This document shows positions 1 through 10,175 of a stretch of DNA of 64,000 bases, in pieces. This stretch comes from Roseateles_B sp041913905 (GTDB lineage Bacteria > Pseudomonadota > Gammaproteobacteria > Burkholderiales > Burkholderiaceae_C). Below the pieces are notes generated by a model. That model was not told the origin of the DNA. It ran no database searches and was given only the letters and a program-made list of their open reading frames with translations. The translations under genes were made by a program, and so were the position numbers. The DNA lies in the NCBI GenBank assembly GCA_041913905.1, contig JAYSEK010000021.1, positions 26,839 through 90,838 on the forward strand, given 5' to 3'. Every line of letters starts with the position of its first letter. Positions within the stretch are counted from its first letter, which is position 1.

Positions 1-108
1 CGTTCCGTGCAGCACCGAGCCGAACACGCGCGGGTTGCGGGTGCGGAAGCGGTTCACCAGCTCGCGAACGGCATTGCGCTTCAACGCCAGCACCAGGGAT
101 GGACGCAT
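1..108 (-). CDS. MNT-type nucleotidyltransferase, N-terminal part (runs off the left edge)
   Basis: Only the first 36 codons are present. The start codon is at 108-106 on the minus strand, preceded by a good ribosome binding site (GAGGTGA). The peptide ends with NPRVFGSVLHGT, which matches the start of the nucleotidyltransferase signature G-S-x(9-11)-D-x-D seen in MntA-like and KNTase-fold proteins; the catalytic aspartates would lie outside the window. In many bacteria such small proteins are the antitoxin partner of a HEPN toxin and act by adding nucleotides to it, but no partner can be seen here. The family call rests on a short motif. Confidence 0.6.
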   Translation of the reverse strand, partial: MRPSLVLALKRNAVRELVNRFRTRNPRVFGSVLHGT

Positions 109-208
109 GGCTCACCTCACTTGGCCTGTCAATGTCTGAATGATAGGCAATCTGACGCACCGCCACGGCCTGTGTGCACCAACGCGCATCCTTGCTCGTT
201 AGCGGAGG

Positions 209-607
209 ATGCCGAGCTCATCCTCTCCCCCCTCGTCCCGACCGCGATACGCTGCGGCCTTGTTGCTGAGCGCCGCGTGCCTGGGCGCCCAACCCGCCCA
301 GGCCTTCCGCTGCAACAGCTGGGTGATAGACCCCGGCCTGCACAAGGCCGAGGTGCTGGGCAAATGCGGCGCGCCCTTCGGGCAGAGCCTGCGCACCGAG
401 TACCGCACCCAGCGCCTGCGCGAGACGGTCTGGACCCGCCCGCCCGGCGGCGGCCCGGCCGTGCAGAGCGCGGTGGAGGTCGAGCGCCAGGTGCCGGTGG
501 TGATCGAGGAGTGGGTCTACAACTTCGGCCCCCAGCAGTTCATGCAGTCCCTGCGCTTCGAGAACGGCCGGCTGGTCGAGGTCCAGGACCTCGGCTACGG
601 CTCCTGA
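209..607 (+). CDS. DUF2845-type exported protein
   Basis: A 132-residue protein with a likely signal peptide (hydrophobic AAALLLSAACLGAQPAQA, cleavage near residue 32). The mature part begins FRCNSWVIDPG and carries KAEVLGKCGAP followed near the C-terminus by EEWVYNFGPQQF and LRFENGRLVEV. This order (paired cysteines, a K-x-E-V-L-x-K-C-G-x-P motif, then a Tyr-Asn-Phe-Gly strand) is characteristic of the DUF2845 family of small periplasmic proteins of unknown function. It is a single gene, divergent from the nucleotidyltransferase to its left. No strong ribosome binding site is visible, so the exact start is less sure than the family. Confidence 0.75.
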   Translation: MPSSSSPPSSRPRYAAALLLSAACLGAQPAQAFRCNSWVIDPGLHKAEVLGKCGAPFGQSLRTEYRTQRLRETVWTRPPGGGPAVQSAVEVERQVPVVIEEWVYNFGPQQFMQSLRFENGRLVEVQDLGYGS

Positions 608-784
608 GCCGCGAATCCCAGGCAGGCGGCTGATACGCAGCTGATCCCGTCAATGGTCCGAACAGACGGGCGATTGCCCCGCAAATGCTGCACGGGCAAG
701 TGAACAGCCGCGCCCATCCAACCCTATACTCGCCGGCAGTCTGCGGGTGCCGCTGGCATCCGCTCCTCAGTTTAAAAGACAGCG

Positions 785-798
785 CAAGACCTGACCCC
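785..798 (+). repeat. dispersed repeat CAAGACCTGACCCC, copy 1
   Basis: A 14-nt sequence found again exactly at 4745-4758 and with one mismatch at 9643-9656, each time between genes. I recall similar GGGGTCAGGTCTTG ends flanking IS200/REP-type elements in proteobacteria, but no transposase is visible here. Confidence 0.5.
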
Positions 799-836
799 GG
801 CGGGGCCGGATCAGCCGCGGAAAACGGATGTGAGGC

Positions 837-3800
837 ATGGCGGTACTGGGACGAGCGGCGCCCGCGAAGGCGCCGGCCGAACGCTTTGAGCTGGGCGAGT
901 GGCGGGTCGACCCGGCCGCCAACCGCCTGACGCATGCCGCGCCCGGCGCGCAGGCCCTTGAGCAGGCTGTCGAGCCCCGCGCCATGGCCGTGCTGCTGGC
1001 CTTGTGCGCCGCGCCCGGCGAGGTGATCAGCGCCGAGGCCTTGCTCGAATCTTGCTGGGGCGACGCCCTGGCCGAGGGCGGCCTGGGGGACAACCCGGTT
1101 CACAAAAGCATCAACCAGCTGCGCAAGGCGCTGGGCGACAGCGCCACCGAGCCCCGCTACATCGAGACCATCCGCAAGCGCGGCTACCGCGTCATCGCGC
1201 CGGTGCGCGGCGGGACCGGCCAGGCGCGCAGCGGCGCCTGGCAGGGCGGTTCGCCCTTCCGCGGCCTGCAGGCCTTCGATGCCGACCATGCCGAGGTCTT
1301 CTTCGGCCGCGAGCAGGCCACGCAGGAGCTGCTGCGCTGCGCCGCCTTGCAGTTGCAGCGCCGGCACGGCCTGGTGCTGGTGCTGGGGCCCAGCGGCTCG
1401 GGCAAGACCTCGCTGGTCAGCGCCGGCCTGGTGCCGGCCCTGCAGCGCGAGCCGCTGGAAGGCGGCTGGCGCCTGATCAGCCGCAGCCAGCTGGACCTGG
1501 CCGACCTGAGCGGCCTGGCCTCCGAGGATGCCGCGCCCGGCGCGCCGCCCCCCGCCTTCGCCCTGGCCCTGGCGGCGGCCCTGCTGGACTGGGACACCCC
1601 GGCCGGCGAGCCCCTGCTGGCCGGCTTCAACGCCCACGACCTGGCCCGCGCCCTGACGGACACCCCGGCCACCGTGCTGGCCGAGCTGCGCGCCGCGCTG
1701 CAGCGGCTGACCGGCGCCGGGCCTGCCAGCGAGCCGGTCCATGCCTACGCCCTGCTGTTCATCGACCGCCTGGAAGCCCTGTTCCGCCCGCCGCTGGGTG
1801 ACGAGGCCCAGCGCGAGCCGGCCCTGCGCCTGCTGCAGCAGCTGGCCGAAAGCGGCTGCGTGCTGCTGGTTGCGGCCTGCCGCAACGACTACTACCCCCA
1901 GCTGGCCCAGCACGCCTGGCTGATGCGCGACAAGGCCCAGGGCGGCCACCTGGACCTGGCGCCGCCCAACCGCGCCGAGATCGCCCAGATGGTGCGCCTG
2001 CCAGCCCGCGCGGCGGGCCTGAGCTTCGGCATCGATGCCCTCACGCACCAGCGCCTGGACGACCTGCTCTGCGACGCCGCCGCCGCCAGCCCGGACGCCC
2101 TGCCGCTGCTGCAATACACGCTGGAGCAGCTCTACCAGCAGCGCAGCCCGCATGGCGAGCTGAGCTTCGCGGCCTACCAGGCCCTGGGCGGGGCCACGGG
2201 TGGCACGGGGGGCCTGGACGGCGTGATCGCCGAACAGGCCGAGCAATTGATCCGCGGCCTGACCCCGGTGCAGCAGGACGCCCTGCCGCATGTGCTCTCG
2301 CTGCTGGTGCTGGTGGGCGAGGATGAGGCCAGTCCCGTGGGCGGCCGCCGCGCCCTGTGGAGCGAGCTGCGCAGCGCCGCCGAGCGCGAGCTGGTGCAGG
2401 CGCTGGTGGACGCGCGTCTGCTGGTCAGCGAGCGCAGCAGCGAGTCGACGCAGGAGGCGCCGGGCTTCCGCGTCGCCCACGAAGCCCTGCTGCGCCGCTG
2501 GCCGCGCGTGACCGACTGGATCGCCCAGCATCGCCAGGATCTGCAGACGCGCGCCCGCCTGCGCCAGCAGGTGCAGCGCTGGGAGCAGGGCGGCCGGGCG
2601 GCGGAATTCCTCTGGCCGCGCGGACGGCAGTTGCAGGACGCGCTGGCCCTGCGCCGGCAAGGCCTGCTGGCCCTGGCTGAGGGCGAGCAGCGCTTCCTGA
2701 GCAGCTGCGAGCGCCGTGCCGCCTGGGCCGGACGGATCAAGGGCGGCGCCGTGGCGGCCCTGGCCGGCCTCACCGTGCTGGCCGGCGGCATGGCCTGGCG
2801 GGCCCAACGCGCAGAGTCCGTGGCCCAGCAGCGCCGCCAGCAGGCCGACGATCTCGTCACCTACATGCTCGGCGAATTCGCCGACAAGCTCCGCCCCATC
2901 GGCCGCCTGGAGCTGCTGGACAGCGTGGGCGCCAAGGCCCTGAGCCACCTTGCCGCCAAGGACGATGCGACCGCGATGGAGCGCCTGCAACGCGCCAAGG
3001 CCCTCACCGTGATCGGCGAGGTGCGCGTGTCCAAGCGCGAGCTGGACACCGCGCTGGAACCGCTGCAGCAGGCCAACGCGCTGTTGCAGGGCGAGCCTCC
3101 CAATGCCGAGATGCTGCCGGCCTGGCGCAAGGCGCAGGGCGCGGCGGCGTTCTGGCTGGGGCACATCTATTACACGCAGAGGAAGTTTGAGGCGGCGGAG
3201 GTGGCGCTGGGGCGGTATCGGGATGTGAGTGCTGCGTGGTTGCAGGTGGCTCCGGGCGATCTGGATGCGCAAGTGGAGTTGGCCTCGGCGCAAAGCAACC
3301 TGGGCATTCTGCTGCTGGACCAAGGGCGATTGCCAGAAGCGGAGCCGCTGTTCCGTGGGTCGATGGCGGGCTTGGAAAAAGTCCACTTGCAGCGGCCGGA
3401 TGACGCAACCTTAAGCGCTTCTCAGGTTACGGCGGCCAGTTGGCTGGGATCGACACTGGTGCAGATGGGGCGTTATGTTGCGGCGCAGGCAACGTTTCGA
3501 CAGGCTCTGGAGCAGGCGCAAGCACTGCGAGCCGAATATCCCGGAGACCATGCTTGGCTGGAGAAGCAGGGGAATGCGGCGTATGCGTTAGGGGATGCGC
3601 TGTGGCGAGCAACTAGAGCGCCTGAAGCTGCGCAGTATTTCCGGAGCGCAGTAGACGCGTTTCAGGACTTGGCCGCGCTTGATACAAAGAATCGGACGTG
3701 GGCCTTTGGTTTGATACGAGCGGAAAGCGGTGTGGTTCGTGTCACTCCAGGGCGCCATGGCATCGCTGGTCAGCTGGCTCGCCGGTTAGACGCGCTTGGC

Positions 3801-4253
3801 AGGAGCAAAGAGTTGCCAGCGCGATGGCTCCCCCTTCAGGCAGAGTTGGCGCAAGCCATTTGGTTCGACAGTAATGGCAGCGCAGCCGCAGTCAAGTATC
3901 TGAGCGATAGCCAGGAGTCGCTCGTCCGCGCATCAGCAAAGTCCAAGGGCGATTTCAAGCTGACACAGGCGAAGCTCGACCTATTTCTTTTCCAGGCCGA
4001 GGTTGGCGCCGTGGCGGCTCGGCAGCAAGTGTGCTTCCAGGTGCTGACCGAATTGAACGATGTGCAGCTTGCATCGTTGCTGCGGAGGCATGCCGGCTTG
4101 ACTCGCCTTGCCGCTCGCGCCCATAGCTGCCTTGGCCAAACCCAGGCCGCCCAAGAACTGCTGGATTGGCTGGAGGCTCAGCGCCACTGGACCCCAGCTC
4201 CCACCCCGGCGCCGTCCGCGGCGTCTTCTCCCACCCCTGAACCCAGGAGTTGA
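837..4253 (+). CDS. winged-helix / nSTAND ATPase / TPR regulatory protein
   Basis: An 1138-residue multidomain protein. Residues 17-123 form an OmpR/PhoB-type winged helix ending in the typical IRKRGYRVIAPV. A linker leads to SPFRGLQAFDADHAEVFFGR (139-158), the entry motif of nSTAND1-type P-loop NTPases. The Walker A is GPSGSGKT (184-191) and the Walker B is LLFID (306-310). A hydrophobic segment near 634-655 is a probable transmembrane helix, followed by TPR-like helical repeats to the end. The layout resembles CadC-like membrane-bound regulators fused to a STAND switch, so ligand sensing by the TPR part and ATP-driven signalling are plausible. From about nt 3180 codon use becomes visibly less GC-biased than in the first two thirds. 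It is coupled to the small gene 4257-4658. The ligand is unknown; roles in defence or in stress transcription are both possible. Confidence 0.8.
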   Translation: MAVLGRAAPAKAPAERFELGEWRVDPAANRLTHAAPGAQALEQAVEPRAMAVLLALCAAPGEVISAEALLESCWGDALAEGGLGDNPVHKSINQLRKALGDSATEPRYIETIRKRGYRVIAPVRGGTGQARSGAWQGGSPFRGLQAFDADHAEVFFGREQATQELLRCAALQLQRRHGLVLVLGPSGSGKTSLVSAGLVPALQREPLEGGWRLISRSQLDLADLSGLASEDAAPGAPPPAFALALAAALLDWDTPAGEPLLAGFNAHDLARALTDTPATVLAELRAALQRLTGAGPASEPVHAYALLFIDRLEALFRPPLGDEAQREPALRLLQQLAESGCVLLVAACRNDYYPQLAQHAWLMRDKAQGGHLDLAPPNRAEIAQMVRLPARAAGLSFGIDALTHQRLDDLLCDAAAASPDALPLLQYTLEQLYQQRSPHGELSFAAYQALGGATGGTGGLDGVIAEQAEQLIRGLTPVQQDALPHVLSLLVLVGEDEASPVGGRRALWSELRSAAERELVQALVDARLLVSERSSESTQEAPGFRVAHEALLRRWPRVTDWIAQHRQDLQTRARLRQQVQRWEQGGRAAEFLWPRGRQLQDALALRRQGLLALAEGEQRFLSSCERRAAWAGRIKGGAVAALAGLTVLAGGMAWRAQRAESVAQQRRQQADDLVTYMLGEFADKLRPIGRLELLDSVGAKALSHLAAKDDATAMERLQRAKALTVIGEVRVSKRELDTALEPLQQANALLQGEPPNAEMLPAWRKAQGAAAFWLGHIYYTQRKFEAAEVALGRYRDVSAAWLQVAPGDLDAQVELASAQSNLGILLLDQGRLPEAEPLFRGSMAGLEKVHLQRPDDATLSASQVTAASWLGSTLVQMGRYVAAQATFRQALEQAQALRAEYPGDHAWLEKQGNAAYALGDALWRATRAPEAAQYFRSAVDAFQDLAALDTKNRTWAFGLIRAESGVVRVTPGRHGIAGQLARRLDALGRSKELPARWLPLQAELAQAIWFDSNGSAAAVKYLSDSQESLVRASAKSKGDFKLTQAKLDLFLFQAEVGAVAARQQVCFQVLTELNDVQLASLLRRHAGLTRLAARAHSCLGQTQAAQELLDWLEAQRHWTPAPTPAPSAASSPTPEPRS

Positions 4254-4256
4254 ACG

Positions 4257-4658
4257 ATGAGCCATACCTTTTACGTCCAGGCGGGCGCTCCCTTGGCTGA
4301 GCCCAACCGGGCAGTCTGCGCGTACTACACAGACTACGCCTGCACCCAGCGCGTGGAATCGCCGCTAAAGATCCCACAGGATGCTGGCATGGTCACTTTC
4401 GTGCTCGTTCCCTTCATTGCGAGCGCCAACCCGAGTCCCACGCCGAACAACTGGCTGTTGGTCGGCGCCGTTGATGATCGGGTTGACACACCGGCTATCG
4501 ATCCGTCCATGACCCTGGCGGCCGCTAATGCGGTGTCCATTACCATGCCGACCACCCAGCAGGTACAACAAGGCGTGATCCTGCTTTTTTCCAGCCAAGG
4601 GGCTACGACGCAGCTCTTCGCGAGCAAGGATCCAATTATCGAGAATAACGACGCTTGA
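4257..4658 (+). CDS. small protein coupled to the nSTAND ATPase, function unknown
   Basis: A 133-residue protein starting 3 nt after the stop codon of the large ATPase gene, with a Shine-Dalgarno-like CAGGAG lying inside the end of that gene, so the two are almost certainly co-translated. It has no signal peptide or membrane segment. The sequence alternates short beta-like stretches (VTFVLVPFIA, NWLLVGAVDD, GVILLFSS) with Pro/Ala/Thr-rich turns, which suggests a small beta-rich fold. I do not recognise the family. Its lower GC and codon use match the 3' third of the ATPase gene. Tight linkage makes it a candidate partner, ligand or effector of the STAND protein. Confidence 0.65.
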   Translation: MSHTFYVQAGAPLAEPNRAVCAYYTDYACTQRVESPLKIPQDAGMVTFVLVPFIASANPSPTPNNWLLVGAVDDRVDTPAIDPSMTLAAANAVSITMPTTQQVQQGVILLFSSQGATTQLFASKDPIIENNDA

Positions 4659-4744
4659 CTTGCTGTTGCATCACTCACAGCCCAATTGACTCCGCCAGGT
4701 AAGGGATGCGCGAGGACCATGGGGACAGCCATCAAATCCATAGG

Positions 4745-4758
4745 CAAGACCTGACCCC
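4745..4758 (+). repeat. dispersed repeat CAAGACCTGACCCC, copy 2
   Basis: Exact match to the copy at 785-798, in the same orientation. It lies about 90 nt downstream of the small STAND-coupled gene, so copies 1 and 2 bracket the two-gene STAND unit. Confidence 0.55.
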
Positions 4759-4974
4759 ACCGTCGCCACCAACCCTCTCCCACGCCCAGACCAAGCCGCC
4801 CTGCGCGGCTTGATCTCACCGGGCCGTCTGCTCCTCAATCCAGAGGCCGAATCCAAGGGCGGCGCAAGAGGGGCGCTGAGTCTTTGGATTAGCTCGATGT
4901 CCTACCCACTTCGCGCCGAGTTCCCTGGCACGCTTGGAGGCGCAGGCGCTGGCCGATGGCCTGATGAGCAATCG

Positions 4975-5079
4975 CTGGCGGACGCTGATGCGCTGATGGC
5001 CCTGCGCTCCACGGGGCATGGCTGGCAAACCCGCATCGATGCCATGCAGCATGCGTCGATAGCGCTGAGGAGCGCTTGA
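4975..5079 (+). pseudogene. remnant of a BrnA-type antitoxin
   Basis: The frame reads LADADALMALRSTGHGWQTR followed by IDAMQHASIAL and a stop. BrnA/CopG-like antitoxins end with a closely similar pattern (DADVL..L+..G.GWQTRINA.L), so this looks like the C-terminal half of such a gene. The upstream part in this frame has no antitoxin features and no ribosome binding site, and no BrnT-like toxin is present. I infer a truncated, probably non-functional fragment. Confidence 0.45.
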
Positions 5080-5444
5080 TACCTCCGGAGGCCTGAGCGC
5101 GGGCGAAGGGGCGCACTTTGAGGCGCCCCGGCGATGAGCGGCAACGCTGCATCAAGAAATTGAGCACGAGTTGGCATCTCGAACCGCCCAGCAGCTGTTG
5201 CCAGACCGCCCCGCCTGCGGTTGAATTTCCCTGTTCGCGACCCCTTGACCCTGCGACCCTCTTCGCCCTCGGCGCAAGTGTCGCGTCTTCATCGGCAGGG
5301 CGGGCATGGTGCTGCTGCAGCGGCTGGGCTGGGGCACGCATGCGTCCTCCCCTGCGATGGGGCGCGCCATGTCGTTTGCCGAATGGCAGATGCGGCCGGC
5401 GCAGGACTTGGCCGCCGCCTGACGCCGATTCATAGGAGGCCCGC

Positions 5445-7178
<1,734 letters not shown>

Positions 7179-7224
7179 CCCGCGGCGGCAAGGCCAGACC
7201 CCCTCGCATGCCGTAAGGAGTGCC

Positions 7225-8055
7225 ATGCATCGCCGCATGTGCGTTTTGCTGCTGCTGTGCTCGCTGCTTCTGCTGCCGGCGGCACGTGCCGCCCCGTTGC
7301 GCGTCGGGGTGCTGCCCTATCTGAGTCCGCGCAGCCTGCTGATCGAATTCGCGCCTTTACAGGCCTTTTTGCAAAGCGAATTGAAAGAAGCAGTCGAACT
7401 CCAGAGCGCGCCCGATCTGCCGCGCTTCCTGGCACGGACCGCTCACGGTGACTTCGACCTGATCATCAGCGCCCCGCACTTCGTTCGGCTGGCGCAGCGA
7501 GAACAGCGGTTCACCCCGCTGATTGCGATCCGCGCAGACTTCTATGCGCTGTTGCTGGTGCACAAGAACTCGCCGGCGCAAACCCTGCGCGACCTGCGCG
7601 GTACCACCTTGCACTTGCCGCACCGGCTGGCCTTCGTCTCGTTCCAGATCGAGGATTTTCTGCGCCAGCGCGGCTTCGATTTCGCCAAGGACCTGACGCC
7701 CTACTACTACAGCACGGACAGCAACGCCATTCTTGCGCTGGACCTCAATCCCGGCAGCGCGGCGGCGGCGCAGCGCTCGGTGTTCGAGCGCATGCCGCAG
7801 GAGATCACCGGCCATTTGCGCATCATCGGCAGCACCCAAAGCGCGCTGAGCCTGATCATCGCGGCCCACCCGCGCTTGGATCCCGCCGCGCTGGCCCGCA
7901 TGAAGGCGGTACTCGAAAAGTTTCCGTACAGCGAGCAAGGCCTGAAGTTCTTCGAGTCCAGCCACACGGAATTCGTCCCGGTCGATCCCGCCGCCATGCA
8001 ACAGCTCGACCTGTCGCTGGCCCGGCTGCATGACCGACTGGCGGAAAAGCGCTGA
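7225..8055 (+). CDS. PhnD-like periplasmic binding protein
   Basis: A 276-residue protein. The start at 7225 is chosen because TAAGGAG lies 4 nt upstream and the protein then opens with a clear signal peptide (MHRRMCVLLLLCSLLLLPAA...RAA). The mature part, PLRVGVLPYLSPRSLLIEFA, then FDLIISAPHFVRLAQRE and LVHKNSPAQTLRDLRG, follows the phosphate/phosphite/phosphonate-binding (PhnD/TauA-like) fold. It lies 46 nt after the GlpV-like gene and 3 nt before the histidine kinase gene. PhnD-like proteins without transporters often act as periplasmic sensors for a two-component kinase, and that is the likely role here. Confidence 0.75.
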   Translation: MHRRMCVLLLLCSLLLLPAARAAPLRVGVLPYLSPRSLLIEFAPLQAFLQSELKEAVELQSAPDLPRFLARTAHGDFDLIISAPHFVRLAQREQRFTPLIAIRADFYALLLVHKNSPAQTLRDLRGTTLHLPHRLAFVSFQIEDFLRQRGFDFAKDLTPYYYSTDSNAILALDLNPGSAAAAQRSVFERMPQEITGHLRIIGSTQSALSLIIAAHPRLDPAALARMKAVLEKFPYSEQGLKFFESSHTEFVPVDPAAMQQLDLSLARLHDRLAEKR

Positions 8056-8058
8056 ATC

Positions 8059-9606
8059 ATGAAATTCAATCCGTACTCGCTGCGCTTCAAGCTGATGCTG
8101 GCCTCGACGCTGGTGGAGGTCTTGATGCTGAGCCTGCTGCTGCTCAACGCGATGCGGCTGATCAACGAGGCGATGCTGGTCAGCACCGATGCGGCCCTGA
8201 AGCAGACCGTGCGCATGCTCAACGTCGCGACGGCACCCTATCTGGTGCAGGGCGACTACGCCACGCTTCAGGACAACCTGAATGAAATGATCGGCAACGT
8301 CGACCAGGGCGTGCAATACGTGGTGGTGCGCGACAACGCCCAGCGCATTGCCGCCAAGGCCGGCATCGCCGACGTTCAAACGCTGCCGCCCCCGAGCACC
8401 CAGGTGGCCGATGCGCTGTCGGGCAACGTCCTGCACATCGAACGCCCGCTCAGCCTGGCCGGGCAGCCCGTCGGCACCCTGCGATTCGGTTTGTCGACCC
8501 GCATCATCTCGCAGGCCAAGGCCAGCGTGTTCCAGCAAAGTGCGCTGATCGCCTTGACCGAAATCGGACTGACCTTTGTGCTGCTCAGCGCGCTCGGCTA
8601 CTGGATCACACGCAACCTGATGACCTTCGTCGAGAGCAGTCGCAGCATTGCCGACGGCCATTACGACCGGCGCCTGCCCGAAAACGGCCGCGATGAAGTC
8701 GCCAAGCTGGCGCGCAACTTCAACCGCATGAGCAGTGCCGTCGAACACACGGTGGGCGAGTTGCGCGCGAGCGAGCAGCAGTACCGCAAGCTGACCGAGC
8801 AGCTGGAGGCGCGCGTCGAGCAGCGCACGCGCGAGCTCGGCCACGCCGCCGAACAGATGGCCGAGTCGGAAAAGCTGGCGTCGCTGGCCCGCGTCGTCGC
8901 TGGCGTGGCGCACGAGCTGAATACCCCGATCGGCAACATCGTGCTGATGTGTTCGGCCAAGGACGAAAAGCTCGGCGAGCTGAGCAGCGCCATCGAGGAC
9001 AAGACCATGACGCGCAGCCGGCTTACGCAAATGCTGGCCGACATGCAGCAAGCCAACCGGATCGTCCTGCGCAGCGCTCAACGCGCGGCGGAGCTGATCG
9101 AGAGCTTCAAGCGCGTTGCTGTCGACCAGACCAGCCTGCGCCGCCGCAAGTTCAATCTGCGTCAGACCGTCGACGATGTGCTCAACACCGTGGGCGAGCA
9201 GATCCGCCAACGCGAGGTCAAGGTGGATGTCGACGTCGATCCCGCCATCGAAATGGACGGCCAGCCCAGCCACATCGAACAGATCTTGAACAACCTGATC
9301 AGCAACTCGATCATGCACGGCTTCGAGGGCAGGCTGGGCGGCCAGATCCGCATTGCCGCCGCGCAGCAGGGCCCCCTCGTCGTGCTCGATTACCGCGACG
9401 ACGGCCATGGCATCGCCAAGGAGGTGCAGCACAAGGTCTACGAGCCTTTCTACACGTCCAAGCTGGGCCAGGGCGGCTCAGGCCTGGGCATGTTCATCGT
9501 CCACAACCTCGTCGTCGGCGGCCTGGCGGGCCAGCTGCAGCTCGACAGCGAACCCGGTGCCGGCGTGCATTTCCAGCTGCAGTTTCCGGCGGTGACGCCG
9601 GAGTGA
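8059..9606 (+). CDS. membrane sensor histidine kinase
   Basis: A 515-residue kinase. There is one membrane helix near residues 10-33, a periplasmic loop of about 130 residues, a second helix near 164-186, a HAMP region, a coiled coil (SEQQYRKLTEQLEARVEQRT), and the phosphoacceptor VAGVAHELNTP with His285. The ATP-binding domain has the N box (QILNNLISNSIMHGF), the G1 box DDGHGI and the G2 box GQGGSGLGMFIV. Everything needed for autophosphorylation is present. It starts 3 nt after the PhnD-like gene with no good ribosome binding site, so it is probably translationally coupled. No response regulator is encoded next to it, so its partner must be elsewhere. Confidence 0.85.
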   Translation: MKFNPYSLRFKLMLASTLVEVLMLSLLLLNAMRLINEAMLVSTDAALKQTVRMLNVATAPYLVQGDYATLQDNLNEMIGNVDQGVQYVVVRDNAQRIAAKAGIADVQTLPPPSTQVADALSGNVLHIERPLSLAGQPVGTLRFGLSTRIISQAKASVFQQSALIALTEIGLTFVLLSALGYWITRNLMTFVESSRSIADGHYDRRLPENGRDEVAKLARNFNRMSSAVEHTVGELRASEQQYRKLTEQLEARVEQRTRELGHAAEQMAESEKLASLARVVAGVAHELNTPIGNIVLMCSAKDEKLGELSSAIEDKTMTRSRLTQMLADMQQANRIVLRSAQRAAELIESFKRVAVDQTSLRRRKFNLRQTVDDVLNTVGEQIRQREVKVDVDVDPAIEMDGQPSHIEQILNNLISNSIMHGFEGRLGGQIRIAAAQQGPLVVLDYRDDGHGIAKEVQHKVYEPFYTSKLGQGGSGLGMFIVHNLVVGGLAGQLQLDSEPGAGVHFQLQFPAVTPE

Positions 9607-9642
9607 ATTCGCTCTCAGGCAGTGATTGCATCAATCTAGTGT

Positions 9643-9656
9643 CAAGACCTGCCCCC
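9643..9656 (+). repeat. dispersed repeat CAAGACCTGMCCCC, copy 3
   Basis: CAAGACCTGCCCCC, one mismatch from the copies at 785 and 4745 and in the same orientation. It lies 37 nt after the kinase gene. Confidence 0.45.
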
Positions 9657-9708
9657 GTTGTCGCCGCATCCCGGTGGGCAGCGCACTGGCGAATTCCGAG
9701 CGGTGCCC

Positions 9709-9745
9709 AAAGAAAAAAGGCAGCCTTGCGGCTGCCCTTCTCTGT
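9709..9745. terminator. bidirectional terminator between the kinase and the cysteine-rich gene
   Basis: A hairpin GGCAGCC (9719-9725) / GGCTGCC (9730-9736) with a 4-nt loop is flanked by an A-rich run on the left and a T-rich run on the right. It can therefore stop transcription from both convergent genes. Confidence 0.7.
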
Positions 9746-9827
9746 GTTTTCCCGGTGCTTCCCCGGTGTTCGTCCGGTGATCTCAAACCCCTCCTCGAAC
9801 CGTCGTCAGGTCGCCGTCAACGGCGCC

Positions 9828-10175
9828 TCAGCACCGCCCGATCGTGAAGGTGTAGACCGCGACGTTGTTGACGTACAGCGTCAGCTTCATGCCGGTGGGA
9901 ATGATGCTGCCGCAGGTCTGGCCGCAGACCTTGAGGGTGGCGCCGACGGGGATCTTGACCGGCACACTGATGCACTTCTTGCCGAAGATCGGCAGGGTGA
10001 AGCACAGCTGGCCGTTCTGGTAGCTGGCGGAGACGCAGGCCGACAGCTGGAGGGCGTGCACGCCCTCCAGGTTGGCGCTGAGCTCATTGCTGGAGACGTC
10101 AAAACCGTGGACGCTGAAATCCGGCACGTGGTCTTCGGCGCTCAGGGCGTTTTGTTGGCAGGTGCAGTCAGACAT
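9828..10175 (-). CDS. cysteine-rich small protein, function unknown
   Basis: A 115-residue protein beginning MSDCTCQQNALSAEDHVPDF, preceded by GGGAAGGAAAACC as a plausible ribosome binding site. It has eight cysteines: two at positions 4 and 6, one in LSACVSAS, and then QLC, KKC, KVC, QTC and a final Cys at the C-terminus. The body has alternating hydrophobic strands (VHALQLSACVSAS, GQLCFTLPIF, ISVPVKIPVGATLKVCG, MKLTLYVNNVAVYTFTIG), which suggests a beta sandwich. There is no signal peptide or membrane helix. I do not recognise the family. It is monocistronic, convergent with the kinase gene and followed by the bidirectional terminator. Confidence 0.65.
   Translation of the reverse strand: MSDCTCQQNALSAEDHVPDFSVHGFDVSSNELSANLEGVHALQLSACVSASYQNGQLCFTLPIFGKKCISVPVKIPVGATLKVCGQTCGSIIPTGMKLTLYVNNVAVYTFTIGRC

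Larger units (their letters stand above)
4659..5444. other. long intergenic stretch with gene remnants
   Basis: About 790 nt with no convincing intact gene. It contains repeat copy 2 and a decayed antitoxin-like fragment at 4975-5079. Other open frames here lack ribosome binding sites and recognisable motifs. The last 20 nt give the ribosome binding site (AGGAGG) of the next gene. The stretch looks like decayed accessory DNA. Confidence 0.5.

Noticed and set aside
540..3386. A 948-codon antisense open frame over the STAND gene
   Set aside because: Same GC-skew artefact. The composition is Gln/Ala/Leu/Gly-rich without domains, while the plus strand encodes clear Walker motifs.
5118..5435. Open frames between the BrnA remnant and the solute-binding protein gene as real genes
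   Set aside because: No ribosome binding sites, no recognisable motifs, and both strands are open only because of base composition.
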